A stretch of DNA of 64,000 bases from Kolteria novifilia. GTDB taxonomy: Bacteria; Planctomycetota; Planctomycetia; Kolteriales; Kolteriaceae. How positions within the stretch are numbered: position 1 is the stretch's first letter; each line of letters begins with the position of its first letter. Of the stretch, positions 40,432 through 53,192 are shown in pieces. The notes under the pieces were generated by a model. It was not told where the DNA came from, did not search any database, and worked only from the letters and a program-made list of their open reading frames with translations. The translations under genes and the position numbers were made by a program. Location: positions 3,844,001 to 3,908,000 of the forward strand of contig CP036279.1 in assembly GCA_007748055.1 (NCBI GenBank), given 5' to 3'.

Positions 40432-43400
40432 TTGAGCAAAGAGTGGGTGTCTCCCGTGGCGTCAGAACCAGCGACCGAACAAGAGTTGACCGACCAACTG
40501 CGCAGCGCGTGCGCCGAGTTGGACGAGCGTCTGTCGGCGGGCGACGCGGCCCGGAGCGAGGAGTACTTCGAGCGTTTTCCCGCCCTCGAGCAGAAGTCCG
40601 AGAGCGCCGTCGAGCTTATCTACACCGAATTCGCCGCCCGTTGCGACGAGGAAGCCGACGGGCTGGAGCAGGAGTTTCTCGAACGCTTCCCTCAATACCA
40701 AACGGAACTCAAGCGACAATTCGAGGTCCATCGGCTCCTGGCCGAGAGCATGTCAGCGTCGACCACGCCCAGCGCGGGGCAGAAGCTTGGCCACTACGAA
40801 CTGATCGACGAGGTCGGCCGGGGAGGCATGGGCGTCGTCTATCGAGCCCGCGATCTTCGTCTCCAACGGATCGTCGCCCTGAAGATGATCCTCTCGGGCG
40901 AATACGCCAGCGACCGGGAACGCTCACGATTTCGAACCGAAGCCCAAGCCGCGGCGCAGCTCGAGCATCCCAACATCGTCCACGTGCATGAGGTGGTCGA
41001 GCTCGACGGCCACGCGTGCCTCTCCCTCGAATTCATCGACGGTGGCAGCCTCGCGGACATCGCCCCGGACACCTATTCACCACGAAAATGCGCCGAGCTC
41101 GTCGAAACGCTCGCCCGGGCGGTGCACTACGCCCACGAGCGCGGCGTGGTCCATCGCGACCTCAAACCCGCCAACGTCCTGCTGACGACCGAGGGCACAC
41201 CGAAGATCACCGACTTCGGCCTCGCGAAGCAAACCGGTAGCCAATCGCACACCAGCAAGACCGGAAGCGTCATCGGCACCCCGAGCTACATGGCGCCCGA
41301 ACAGGCTCGTGGCGACGTCCGCCGCATTGGTCCCTGGAGCGACGTCTACGCATTGGGAGCGATTCTCTACACGCTGTTGACCGGGCGTCCCCCCTTCGGG
41401 ACGGATGCGACCGCGAAGACGCTGATGCAAGTCGTCTCCGAGGATCCCATTCCGCCATCGCGTCTCCAGGCGGGGATACCTCGCGATGTCGAGACCATTT
41501 GCCTGCGCTGTCTGGAGAAGGAACCGAACGCCCGCTACCAGGACGCGCTCTTTCTGGCGGAGGAGCTCCGCCGCTTTCAGGTGGGTGAACCGATCAAGGC
41601 GCGCCCGATCAGCACGCTTGAACGCTCCGTGCGTTGGGCGAAACGCCGGCCCGCCGCGGCGGGTTTGGTCGCCGTCAGTACGTTGGCGATCGTCGTCGGT
41701 CTCGTCGGCAGTCTCTTCTACAGTGCCCGACTCAGCACCTTGCTCAAGCGGGCCGAAGGGCTCAAGAACCAGGCTCAGCAATTCAACGAACAGCTCGTCA
41801 ACGCTCTCGACCGAGCTGACCGGCTTCAGGAGGAGACCGAGCAAACCAACGAACAACTCCGCGTCGCCCTCGACACCGCGGAGGCTTCAACGCGCGAGGC
41901 TCGTCAGAAGACCGAGGCGCTTCGTCGCCAATTGGATCATTCGCGCCGCGGCGTCTTCGCCCTGCAGCTATCCCAGGCCCACGAGGTCCATCGCCGCGAT
42001 CCGATGCGCGCGGTCAAACTGCTCAATGACCGTTCCGCGTGTCCCGACGATTTGCGGGACTTCACCTGGCGCTATCTCGAGCGTCTTTGCGATTGGGAGC
42101 AGATGCGTTTGGTCGGGCATCGGGGTCCGGTCAACGCAGTCGCCTACGCTCCCGACGGCGACCGCTTGCTCAGCGCCGGCAACGATGGAACCGTCCGACT
42201 TTGGGATCTCGACGATGGGCATCTCGAGCACCGCTGGAAGGCGTCCACCAAGCCGCTCCGCGCCGTCGCGTGGTCGCCGGACGGAAAGTCCGCTCTTGGA
42301 GCGGTCGGGAGCGACGTCCTAATTTGGAACCCGGAAACGCACAAGGAAGAGGGCCGGCTCAAGGGGCATTCGGAGACGATTCGCGCCCTCGCGGTCGCTC
42401 CGGGCTCTTCCCTCGTCGCCACCGGAGCCGACAACGCGGAAGTCCGCCTTTGGGACCTCTCCGCCGATCCGCCCACGTCGAAAACCCTGCACGGTTCGAT
42501 TGGACCGATCGACGCCGTCGCGCTCGCTCCGGATGGTTCGCTGGTCGCCGCCGCCGGTGAGGACCGAAAGGTCTTCCTGTGGGACGCGCTCGATGGCCGT
42601 CTGCTCGCGGAGCTTCCCGGTCACGTCGCCACGATTCGGGCGCTCGCGTTCTCTCCCGATGGTCGCCAATTGGCGTCCGGGGGCGACGATAGCCGTATTC
42701 ACCTCTGGAACGTCGCCGATCGCACGCTCTCCTCGACGCTGGTCGGGCACTTGTACGAGATTGCTTCGCTGGCGTATCTGCCCGATGGAAAGACACTCCT
42801 CAGTGGTGGCCTCGATACTTACTTGAAGGTCTGGGATCTCGATCGCGGCGAAGAGAAGGCCAACATCATGGCCCATCGTCCGCACGGGCTTTCGGTATCG
42901 CCCGACGGTCACCTCATCGCTTCGGCGGGGAACGATCAACGAGTGCGGGTTTGGACGCTCCCCGAGTTCCGTCAGCCCCCGGTCCTCCCCGACAGCTTGC
43001 CCAAAGTCGTTTCGGCGCAGTTCTCCGGCGATGGCCGGTTGCTGGTCGGCGGAGACGTCGCGGGAAAGATCAAGCTGTGGCTCGCTCCCGAGGACCAATA
43101 CCTGGGCGATCTCGAGACCGGATCCGGGCCGGTTCGCTCCGTCGCGGTTTGCCCGAACAAAAAGACGATCGCGGTGGCCAACGAACGTCCCGAGGTCCAA
43201 CTTTGGGACCTGAACAGTCGGGCCCTGCTCGGCACGCTCAACGGTCATAACGACGCGGTGGTCAGCGTCGCGTTCCATCCCACCGAGCCCCTGCTCGTGG
43301 CGGCAAGCCTCGACGGCACCGCGACGATCTGGAACTACCGCCAACGCGAGCTGCTTCATCGACTGACCGGCCACACCGCCGGAATCGAAGCGGTCACCTT

Positions 43401-43890
43401 CTCCCCCGACGGCAAACTTGTCGCCACCGCGAGTGAGGACTTTACGGTCCGCCTTTGGGAAACCGCGACAGGCGCCTCCGAGGCGGTGCTCAAGGGTCAC
43501 CGCCAGTGGGTCTTGTGTGCCACATTCGACCCTTCGGGCAAGACGCTCGCGACGGGAGGACGCGATCGGACCGTCCGGCTCTGGGATGTCGACAGCCGGA
43601 CGCAACGTGCTTCCATCACGGGGTTTACCAACTGGGTCTACGATGTGTCGTTCTCCCCGGATGGGGAGACGCTGGCGGCGGCGACGGGGCACTTTTCGAC
43701 CAATTCGCCGGGCGAATTGAAGCTCTGCGACCCTCAAACGGGGCATGTTCGGGCGACCTTCGCGGACTTTTTGACGCCAGTGGTCTTCTCGCCGGACGGC
43801 GTGAGGCTGCTTTGCGGGGCTCGCGGGGGACTGGTTTCCCTGCTCCCCAAGGTCACGACCGAACCGCCCGGGGGGAAAACCGGCAACTAG
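40432..43890 (+). CDS. Ser/Thr protein kinase with transmembrane helix and double WD40 propeller
   Basis: 1152 residues; TTG start, with GTG codons at 40447 and 40456 as alternatives. A kinase domain at about 118-385 has the Gly loop [12 protein letters not shown], catalytic loop [12 protein letters not shown] in ITDFGLAK and APE in YMAPEQARG, so it should be active. A membrane helix at about 408-430 ([19 protein letters not shown]) and a coiled coil (about 435-505) lead to about fourteen WD40 repeats from 562 to the C-terminus, enough for two seven-bladed propellers. With a single helix the WD40 region should be outside the membrane, acting as a sensor or binding part. The divergent ECF sigma gene suggests a shared signalling pathway. 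Confidence 0.92.
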   Translation: MSKEWVSPVASEPATEQELTDQLRSACAELDERLSAGDAARSEEYFERFPALEQKSESAVELIYTEFAARCDEEADGLEQEFLERFPQYQTELKRQFEVHRLLAESMSASTTPSAGQKLGHYELIDEVGRGGMGVVYRARDLRLQRIVALKMILSGEYASDRERSRFRTEAQAAAQLEHPNIVHVHEVVELDGHACLSLEFIDGGSLADIAPDTYSPRKCAELVETLARAVHYAHERGVVHRDLKPANVLLTTEGTPKITDFGLAKQTGSQSHTSKTGSVIGTPSYMAPEQARGDVRRIGPWSDVYALGAILYTLLTGRPPFGTDATAKTLMQVVSEDPIPPSRLQAGIPRDVETICLRCLEKEPNARYQDALFLAEELRRFQVGEPIKARPISTLERSVRWAKRRPAAAGLVAVSTLAIVVGLVGSLFYSARLSTLLKRAEGLKNQAQQFNEQLVNALDRADRLQEETEQTNEQLRVALDTAEASTREARQKTEALRRQLDHSRRGVFALQLSQAHEVHRRDPMRAVKLLNDRSACPDDLRDFTWRYLERLCDWEQMRLVGHRGPVNAVAYAPDGDRLLSAGNDGTVRLWDLDDGHLEHRWKASTKPLRAVAWSPDGKSALGAVGSDVLIWNPETHKEEGRLKGHSETIRALAVAPGSSLVATGADNAEVRLWDLSADPPTSKTLHGSIGPIDAVALAPDGSLVAAAGEDRKVFLWDALDGRLLAELPGHVATIRALAFSPDGRQLASGGDDSRIHLWNVADRTLSSTLVGHLYEIASLAYLPDGKTLLSGGLDTYLKVWDLDRGEEKANIMAHRPHGLSVSPDGHLIASAGNDQRVRVWTLPEFRQPPVLPDSLPKVVSAQFSGDGRLLVGGDVAGKIKLWLAPEDQYLGDLETGSGPVRSVAVCPNKKTIAVANERPEVQLWDLNSRALLGTLNGHNDAVVSVAFHPTEPLLVAASLDGTATIWNYRQRELLHRLTGHTAGIEAVTFSPDGKLVATASEDFTVRLWETATGASEAVLKGHRQWVLCATFDPSGKTLATGGRDRTVRLWDVDSRTQRASITGFTNWVYDVSFSPDGETLAAATGHFSTNSPGELKLCDPQTGHVRATFADFLTPVVFSPDGVRLLCGARGGLVSLLPKVTTEPPGGKTGN

Positions 43891-43899
43891 CCCACCGTT

Positions 43900-43920
43900 T
43901 TTTCCCGGCATCTGGGAAAA
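43900..43920. terminator. Hairpin after the kinase gene
   Basis: TTTTCCC (43900-43906) and GGGAAAA (43914-43920) form a perfect 7-bp stem with a 7-base loop, ten bases after the kinase stop. The arms end in A/T runs but there is no long U-tract downstream, so termination is likely but not certain. Confidence 0.45.
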
Positions 43921-44066
43921 TCGTGTTGCGAATGGCTGATCCCGCGGCATGAGAGAGTAGTTGGCGGCCGATTCTCACGACGCTGGCCGACTTCCCACCG
44001 TTTCCGGGGCCTTCCTCGACGGTTAAGAGAACACGGAACTTCTCCTAGAAAGCAGGAATTCACCAC

Positions 44067-47306
<3,240 letters not shown>

Positions 47307-47320
47307 GGAGACCGTGTCGC

Positions 47321-48775
47321 ATGAGCGACTCCAACCGTCCCATGACGATTCCCCACGTGGTTCCCGCGACTTCGCGCCGCGATTTTCTCTGCTCGGCGGG
47401 TGGTGGCTTCGGAGCCGTGGCGCTCGCGCACCTCTTGGGCCAGAACAACGCCCTGGGCGCGACGGCGGGAGCGGACAATCCCCTCGCCCCCAAGAAGCCA
47501 CACGTCAAGGCGCGTGCCAAGAGCGTCATCTTCCTCTTCATGGAAGGTGGCCCGAGCCACATCGACCTGTTCGATCCCAAGCCGAAGCTCAACGAGATGG
47601 CGGGCAAGCCGCTGCCGTCGAGTTTTAAGCCGGTGATCCTGCCAATGGGCGAAGCCGACGCGCCGCTGCTGGCGAGCAAACGCAAATGGAAGCGGCACGG
47701 CAAGAGTGGTCTTTGGGCCTCCGACTGGATCCCCGAGATCGCCGAGTGTATGGACGACATCGCAGTCGTCCGCTCCTGTTGGTCCAATGGTCTGAATCAC
47801 TCGACTGGCATGTGCCAGATGAACACCGGTTCGCCGCTCGCCGGTCGGCCGTCGCTCGGCAGTTGGGTCACGTACGGCTTGGGCACCGAGAACCAAAACC
47901 TACCCGCCTTCATCGTCCTCGAAGACAAGAAGGGACGCGTGGTCAATGGTCCGCGCAACTGGGGCACCGGCTTCATGCCGGCGGTCTATCAGGGCGTTCC
48001 CCTGTCGGCGAGCGGCGATCCGATCCCGAACCTCTCGACACCCAAGGGAGTTAGCGGCGCCCGGCAACGCAGCAAGCTCGACTATCTCCAGTGGCTCAAC
48101 CGCCGTCATGCCGAGCCTCGGAAGGATCAATCGGAACTCGACGCCCGGATCGCCAGTTACGAACTCGCCTTCCGCATGCAAGCCGAGGCTCCCGAGGCGG
48201 TCGATCTCGCCTCCGAGACCGAAGAGACCCGCGAACTCTACGGCATGGACCAGAAGGAGACCGAGTCCTTCGGTCGCAATTGTCTTCTCGCCCGCCGGCT
48301 CGTCGAGCGTGGTGTTCGCTTCGTCCAGCTCTATTCGGGTTCCGGCAGTGCCTGGGATTCGCATTCGGCGATCGAGAAGAACCACGCCCGTCTGTGCAAG
48401 TCGATGGACAAGCCGGTCGCGGGGTTGCTCAAGGATCTCAAGCGTCGCGGCCTGCTCGACGAGACCCTAGTCGTCTGGGGCGGCGAGTTCGGCCGTACTC
48501 CGATGTCCGAGAAGGGCAACGGTCGTGACCACAACCCGTACGGCTTCACGATGTGGATGGCCGGTGGCGGCGTCAAAGGTGGCCAGACGATCGGCGCGAC
48601 CGACGAGGTCGGCTTGCACGCGATCGAGGAACGGCTTCACGTTCACGATCTGCACGCGTCGATTCTCTACATGCTCGGCGTCGACAACATGGAGTTGACC
48701 TACCTCCACAAGGGCCGCCCCGAGCGTCCCACCCAGAACGAGGGCGGTCCCTGCATGAAGTTGATCACGGGTTAA
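47321..48775 (+). CDS. DUF1501 protein, Tat-exported, second copy
   Basis: 484 residues with a Tat signal (TSRRDFLCSAGGGFGAVALA) and AAGGAG about ten bases before the ATG. Conserved blocks match the copy at 30903: FMEGGPSHIDLFDPKP, GEFGRTPMS, GRDHNPYGFTMWMAGGGVKG, and HDLHASILYMLG. Gene order with the DUF1549/DUF1553 gene is the same as in the first cluster but the proteins differ widely, so this is an old paralogous pair and not a recent duplication. Extracytoplasmic; substrate unknown. Confidence 0.9.
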   Translation: MSDSNRPMTIPHVVPATSRRDFLCSAGGGFGAVALAHLLGQNNALGATAGADNPLAPKKPHVKARAKSVIFLFMEGGPSHIDLFDPKPKLNEMAGKPLPSSFKPVILPMGEADAPLLASKRKWKRHGKSGLWASDWIPEIAECMDDIAVVRSCWSNGLNHSTGMCQMNTGSPLAGRPSLGSWVTYGLGTENQNLPAFIVLEDKKGRVVNGPRNWGTGFMPAVYQGVPLSASGDPIPNLSTPKGVSGARQRSKLDYLQWLNRRHAEPRKDQSELDARIASYELAFRMQAEAPEAVDLASETEETRELYGMDQKETESFGRNCLLARRLVERGVRFVQLYSGSGSAWDSHSAIEKNHARLCKSMDKPVAGLLKDLKRRGLLDETLVVWGGEFGRTPMSEKGNGRDHNPYGFTMWMAGGGVKGGQTIGATDEVGLHAIEERLHVHDLHASILYMLGVDNMELTYLHKGRPERPTQNEGGPCMKLITG

Positions 48776-48790
48776 ACCTCCCCGCTTTTA

Positions 48791-48922
48791 TTCCCCTCTC
48801 CCCGTGGGAGAGTGAGCCTCTTATTCCCCTCTCCCCGTGGGAGAGTGAGCCTCCTATTCCCCTCTCCCCGTGGGAGAGTGAGCCTCTTATTCCCCTCTCC
48901 CCGTGGGAGAGGGGTTAGGGGT
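48791..48922 (+). repeat. 33-bp tandem array, four units, after the second DUF1501 gene
   Basis: Units start at 48791, 48824, 48857 and 48890 with an exact 33-base period. Each contains CCCCTCTCCCC followed by GTGGGAGAG, an imperfect hairpin. The last unit runs into GGGGTTAGGGGTGAGGG. The array begins 15 bases after the DUF1501 stop. The same unit recurs at 51161-51292 and inside the 233-bp duplication at 51260-51725. Confidence 0.85.
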
Positions 48923-48974
48923 GAGGGGGTTCGTCATTACGGATCACCCTCGATTTTCCGAACAAGAGCAAGCC

Positions 48975-49303
48975 TAGACAACCCCGGCGGGGTTGGCATT
49001 GTCATACATCCGGTACCCAGGGTGCGCTGGCGCGACCCTGGGCTTCAACAGACAACGGCGATGCCGTTGCAAGAGGTTTGTCGGGTGGACCTCCACGTCG
49101 CCACGAGTGCATGGTCAAACGTCTGACTTCGGGTTGCCGGTGACGTAACTCGCTCTCTCCGACCGAACGGCAACACCTCTCCGACCGAACGGCAACACCT
49201 CCCGCCTTCCGAACGGCAACGCCGTTCTCTAGCGAAGCCCAGGGTCGCGCTTCGCGCACCCTGGGTACCGACCGAAGGGAAACACCAACCCCGCAGGGGT
49301 TGT
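48975..49303. repeat. Long inverted repeat of about 93 bp arms
   Basis: 48975-49067 and 49210-49303 are imperfect reverse complements. Matching blocks in order are the AACCCC..GGGGTT hairpin, GGTACCCAGGGTGCGC, GCGCGACCCTGGGCTTC and AACGGCnnTGCCG. The ~140-base centre holds short CGAACGGCAAC repeats. The remainder of the gap to 49445 shows nothing else supportable. Open frames on both strands here translate the repeat and are unlikely to be genes. Confidence 0.7.
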
Positions 49304-49445
49304 CTAGTCTCTCACATCCCCCGCGATGGCCGCGCATCGTCCATCGCGTCTCGCGTTCACGACGGATGTCAAACCAACACGTTCCCTCGTTCGTGGTGGG
49401 CGACACGTCCACCCTACTCGTTGAAATGGAAATCGCACGCGGGAC

Positions 49446-50273
49446 TCAACCGGAAACGACATCGTCGACAAAGCGCTCGAGGATGCCGTTGAAGGCCTCG
49501 GGAGCCTCCCAGAATGGGGCGTGGCCGACGCCGGGCATGAGGTGCACCTTCCTCTCCCAGAGCCCGCGGTACGGAAGCGACGCGATGTAGTCGTTGCGAA
49601 CGAACGGCTCGTCCGCCCCGTTGACGATGGCGAAGGGAATGGTCAACGTCTCGGCGACGGTCCGGTGATCAGATCCCCTGCCGGCCAAGTAGTCACTCAC
49701 GAAGGTCTCGCGAAACCTCCCATCGGCCCGCGCCACCGCGTCGCGGAGAAAGGGCTCGAAGGGAGCGTTGACACCACACGTGTGACGGGCGTATCGCTCG
49801 ACCTCCTCCGGCGTGAACTCCTTCTTACTGGTGAGCTGCATGTGGGGGCTGTCCCAATACATGCCGTCGGCGAAGTCCTTGACGCTGTGGCCCATCGGAG
49901 CGGTTCCCGAAATCATCAGCCCGCGGACCTCGTTGGGCCGCGTCGTCATCTCAAGGCCGATGTGCCCCCCGAGCGACCATCCGAAGACGACGACGGGATT
50001 GGCGTTAAGCTCCTCGATGAGTTTGCACGCGAGATCGGCGAATCCGGGAACGGTGTAGGCGTTCGTGGGATCGAAGGCGTTGGAAGACTCCCCATGCCCA
50101 GGCAAATCGAACCCGATCAGACGGTACTTCTCGGCCAAGGGACTGGCGAACTGGTGCTTGAAAACCTCCTTGCAGGAGGAGTTGCCGTGAATCAAGAGCA
50201 CGCTCGGGCCGGAGGAGTCGCTCAGTCGACACGCGACGGTCGCGTACTTCATGGTTAGCGTCAATTCTTGCAT
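49446..50273 (-). CDS. Alpha/beta hydrolase
   Basis: 275 residues. The fold is clear: oxyanion motif LIHGNSSCKEVF, strand-turn FDLPGHGESSNA, nucleophile GWSLGG, acid in VNGADEPFV and histidine in GVGHAPFWEAPE. No signal peptide, so cytoplasmic. It resembles hydrolases of the haloalkane dehalogenase/lactonase/esterase group, but substrate cannot be read from sequence. GGAG lies seven bases before the ATG at 50273; an internal ATG at 50252 is a weaker choice. It stands alone between two repeat-rich gaps. Confidence 0.88.
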   Translation of the reverse strand: MQELTLTMKYATVACRLSDSSGPSVLLIHGNSSCKEVFKHQFASPLAEKYRLIGFDLPGHGESSNAFDPTNAYTVPGFADLACKLIEELNANPVVVFGWSLGGHIGLEMTTRPNEVRGLMISGTAPMGHSVKDFADGMYWDSPHMQLTSKKEFTPEEVERYARHTCGVNAPFEPFLRDAVARADGRFRETFVSDYLAGRGSDHRTVAETLTIPFAIVNGADEPFVRNDYIASLPYRGLWERKVHLMPGVGHAPFWEAPEAFNGILERFVDDVVSG

Positions 50274-50441
50274 GAATGGACTCCAGGCCAGACGTCTTCG
50301 ACGGCGTAAAGGTCTCGCTTCTCCGAGAGTCGTGACTGTCGGTCGCCGTTCGGTATATCACGGTACGATGATAGAGCGAGTTTAGCAGACCGTTGATCTT
50401 AGCAGTCCGTAGATCTAAACGGGCCAAGACGAGAACGAGCC

Positions 50442-50549
50442 ATGTTGGCCAAGATCAAGGAGGAAAAGTGCAGGCGAATCCGTAGATTCGTCGAGGTTTT
50501 TCAACGCCGAGATTGGTCAAGAGAGCCGTTCGCGGCCGGCAGCGAATAG
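50442..50549 (+). CDS. Possible short basic ORF carried by a dispersed repeat
   Basis: An ATG at 50442 opens a 35-codon frame rich in Lys, Arg and Glu, reading MLAKIKEEKCRRIRRFVEVF at its start and ending EPFAAGSE. The DNA from 50447 to 50557 is repeated, at about 70 percent identity by eye, at 58221-58332, where the frame has lost its start and shifted but still shows AKIEEEKQRRI and, in the next frame, RRPFAAGSE. This hints at a once-coding element. It may equally be a non-coding repeat with a chance frame. Confidence 0.25.
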   Translation: MLAKIKEEKCRRIRRFVEVFQRRDWSREPFAAGSE

Positions 50550-50591
50550 ATCAACGGACTGTTGGATCTGTCGAGGGATATGGAGTTGGAC

Positions 50592-51095
50592 ATGAATGCG
50601 GGCTTTCTTCCTCGGTGGCAATCGAAGTGGATGCTGGTTCCCCGATTGGTGGCGGCCCTGCCGCTGCTCATCCTTGGCGCCAAGCACTTCGTCGATCCGG
50701 ATCACTTCGAGAACATCCTGGTCGCGAGTCGACTGCCGATGGTCAACGTCACCCTTCTCGCCGCGCCGACCACGGAGTGCGCCGCGGGGCTGCTTCTCTT
50801 CATCGGTCTGATGGGACGGGTCGGCGGATTGCTCGGTGTCGCGACGATGGCACCGGCTATTTACTCCACCGTCATCATCAACGGTATGGACAACGAAGCG
50901 GCTCAGAACCTGGGCTTGAGCGAGGTTCCCTTCGTTCCGCCGCTGCCGGTTCCCGTGATCGTCTTGCTCTGTTCGCTACTGGTGATGATCGTCGGACCAG
51001 GCGGCTGTTCGGTCGACGGGGCGATGCGCAAGGTTCCCGCCCCACTGGCCTCGGAGCCCGGCGAGGGTCCGCCGAAGAAGCCGCTCACCGATTGA
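50592..51095 (+). CDS. DoxX-like four-helix membrane protein
   Basis: 167 residues from the ATG at 50592, which has GGAG with a 6-base spacer; in-frame TTG (50562) and ATG (50580) codons upstream are weaker. Four membrane helices are seen: LVAALPLLILGAKHF, TTECAAGLLLFIGLMG, LGVATMAPAIYSTVIIN, and VPVIVLLCSLLVMIVG. Spacing and the N-terminal RLxxalxLLxxGxKHF pattern fit the DoxX/DoxD group of small membrane proteins. The C-terminus is cytoplasmic and Pro/Lys-rich. No redox cysteines typical of DoxD partner roles stand out. Function uncertain. Confidence 0.7.
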   Translation: MNAGFLPRWQSKWMLVPRLVAALPLLILGAKHFVDPDHFENILVASRLPMVNVTLLAAPTTECAAGLLLFIGLMGRVGGLLGVATMAPAIYSTVIINGMDNEAAQNLGLSEVPFVPPLPVPVIVLLCSLLVMIVGPGGCSVDGAMRKVPAPLASEPGEGPPKKPLTD

Positions 51096-51259
51096 GTCGT
51101 TCAGATAGCGATCTCGGCTCTTCTTGTAGGTCAGGCCATTGCCTGACACGAACACTCTTGTTCCCCTCTCCCTGTGGGAGAGTGAGCCTCTTGTTCCCCT
51201 CTCCCTGTGGGAGAGTGAGCCTCTTGTTCCCCTCTCCCTGTGGGAGAGTGAGCCTCTTG
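51096..51259 (+). repeat. GTCAGGC hairpin and 33-bp array after the DoxX-like gene
   Basis: A GTCAGGC/GCCTGAC hairpin at 51130-51147 lies 34 bases after the stop. It is followed by 33-base units at 51161, 51194 and 51227 (a fourth, at 51260, starts the 233-bp duplication). Units match the array at 48791 except for a few changes. No gene is seen from 51096 to 51845. Confidence 0.8.
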
Positions 51260-51725
51260 TTCCCCTCTCCCCGTGGGAGAGGGGTTAGGGGTGAGGGGGC
51301 TATTCTTCGACGATCCGCCTCTTTATTCAGGGCGTTTCGTCCCCTCACCCGTCTCGCTTCGCTCGCCGACCTCTCCCCATGGGAGAGGTGAGGAGTGCCT
51401 GTCACTTAGAGACAGACCAACCAGTAGGTCAGGCTATTGCCTGACACGAACACTCTTGTTCCCCTCTCCCCGGCGGGAGAGTGAGCCTCTTGTTCCCCTC
51501 TCCCCGTGGGAGAGGGGTTAGGGGTGAGGGGGCTATTCTTCGACGATCCGCCTCTTTATTCAGGGCGTTTCGTCCCCTCACCCGTCTCGCTTCGCTCGCC
51601 GACCTCTCCCCATGGGAGAGGTGAGGAGTGCCCGTCACTTAGAGACAGACCAACCAGTAGGTCAGGCTATTGCCTGACACGAACACTCTTGTTCCCCTCT
51701 CCCCGGCGGGAGAGGGAGCCTCTTG
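51260..51725 (+). repeat. Near-perfect tandem duplication of 233 bp
   Basis: 51260-51492 is repeated at 51493-51725 with only about two base differences seen (C for T in GTGCC[T/C]GTCAC, and T for G in GGAGAG[T/G]GAGCC). Each unit contains the CCCCTCTCCCC/GTGGGAGAG hairpin, a CGACGATCCGCC segment, a TCTCGCTTCGCTCGCCGAC segment, and one GTCAGGC hairpin (51428-51445 and 51661-51678). The start of a third copy follows at 51726. Such low divergence means a very recent event. Confidence 0.9.
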
Positions 51726-51845
51726 TTCCCCTCTCCCCGGCGGGAGAGGGGAACAACTGGCAGCCTGACACTTGGACCTAGATGCGCCAGTGGAGCAAAC
51801 CAGCGATCCTGGATGGCGGACCGTTGCATCACCACCCGTCAAGCG

Positions 51846-53174
51846 CTAGCGGTGACGACGGGTGAGGGGGAAGCGGATCAAATCGAGTTCCTGCTCAAGC
51901 CAGCGGGTGTCGCGGGCCTGGCGACGGATCCAGGGACGGAAGTGATCGACCACCATCGAACTCGCCTCCGCGCCGCGTTTGCTGTATGTCCGCAGGTGCC
52001 CACCAAGATCGCTCACGGCATGGATGCAGTTGTACGCCGAGTGGTGACGGCGCAGGCTCTGGTCGAGGACCACGTAGCGAACGCTGCTATCGGCGAGATG
52101 CTCCACTCGCTTCACCGCCTTGCGGTAGAGCACCGGATCGATCACGAACGGTCCCCACAGGGAGACCCGTGCCTGAACCTTTTGGCACCACTCCAACGTC
52201 TTCGCCAGATCGAGGTTCTCTCCCGGCACCGGCTTGGCACGAAGCGGATCGACCACGCGGTCCACGGGAACCCAACTGATGGTGTGGGCTTCGACCAACT
52301 CGCGATCGGTCGTCGCCTTGATGAAGGTCGCGAAGGTGTGCGACTTGGAAATCAAATTCGAGTCGCCCGAGTAGCTCCCGAAGACGAGCAGATAGTAGAC
52401 GAACTCGACCTCGGCCGCCGGTCCGACTTCGTCGGGCTTTCGGATCGCGTCGGCAACGTGGCGACCGATCATCTGGATCCCTTCCGGCGTAAACCGGTAG
52501 TCGTGCTTGTGCTGCACGCGGTCGACATGCGGAAGCATCAGTCGGAAGAGATCGAGGACCGGCACCTCCTCGTCACGCATGACATGCTCGGCGACGGTGT
52601 TGTAGCGCAAGATGACATCGTTGTAGTTCGTCTTGCGGCCAAAGTATGCGTGAAGCAGATCCGGCACCGGCGTCATGTTGGCGTAGACGATCGTCGCGCC
52701 GGTTCGCTCGAGACGGGCGATGATCGCTCGAATGTTTCGCTCGAACGTGTCGATGGGCGTGTTCAGCGAATCCCATCCCCCCATCTGCAGGACGATCACG
52801 TCCCACGGATGTTCGCCGAGCCAGTCATCGAGTCGCTTGAGCGCGTAACTCGTCGTCCGGGCCTTCTCCGGAACGCGGAAGACATCGAACTCCTCGCCCA
52901 GCAGATGCCGAACCACCGGCGTGTAGGCGATCGAGGTGGAGCTACCGATGAGCAGAACGTCGGGGCGCTCCGGGTCGGTCGACTCGGGTGCGGCAATTTC
53001 CCGGGCGCGGCGATCGGTTTCGTCGTTGGGACGATCGAGGAACTTGGAGGATGGGAGCGATGTCGTCGCATTGATTACGTCGGAGGCCGGGGGAGAGCTC
53101 GGTTCTTCTTGGGCTCGCGCGAGCGCCGGAGCGACCAGAAGGATAAGGGCTACAAGCCAACGACGATCCATCAC
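51846..53174 (-). CDS. SGNH-like protein with planctomycete C-terminal module, catalytic residues altered
   Basis: 442 residues with a signal peptide (LVALILLVAPALARAQ). Residues about 70-260 look like an SGNH/GDSL hydrolase fold: block I is IGSSTSIAYTPV instead of GDS, the middle block is VLQMGGWDSL, and the final block is HDYRFTPEGIQ, where the catalytic His position is Arg. It is therefore probably inactive as an esterase. The C-terminal 190 residues share with the next gene the motifs KSHTFATFIKA, WGPFVID, YVVLDQ and NCIHAVSDLGG, a module I cannot name. It lies 18 bases after the paralogue in the same orientation. Confidence 0.7.
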   Translation of the reverse strand: MMDRRWLVALILLVAPALARAQEEPSSPPASDVINATTSLPSSKFLDRPNDETDRRAREIAAPESTDPERPDVLLIGSSTSIAYTPVVRHLLGEEFDVFRVPEKARTTSYALKRLDDWLGEHPWDVIVLQMGGWDSLNTPIDTFERNIRAIIARLERTGATIVYANMTPVPDLLHAYFGRKTNYNDVILRYNTVAEHVMRDEEVPVLDLFRLMLPHVDRVQHKHDYRFTPEGIQMIGRHVADAIRKPDEVGPAAEVEFVYYLLVFGSYSGDSNLISKSHTFATFIKATTDRELVEAHTISWVPVDRVVDPLRAKPVPGENLDLAKTLEWCQKVQARVSLWGPFVIDPVLYRKAVKRVEHLADSSVRYVVLDQSLRRHHSAYNCIHAVSDLGGHLRTYSKRGAEASSMVVDHFRPWIRRQARDTRWLEQELDLIRFPLTRRHR

Positions 53175-53192
53175 GTTGCCATCTCACGTCTG

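Noticed and set aside
48812-49126. Open frame through the 33-bp array and inverted repeat
   Set aside because: Its translation is repeated FPSPRGRVSLL units and the inverted repeat; such frames arise because the period is divisible by three.
50580-50582. ATG at 50580 as the start of the DoxX-like gene
   Set aside because: Its purine-rich site is only two to three bases away, whereas the ATG at 50592 has GGAG at a proper distance.
51100-51780. Several open frames on both strands
   Set aside because: They are translations of the 233-bp duplication and 33-bp units, identical between copies for that reason, and carry no motif.
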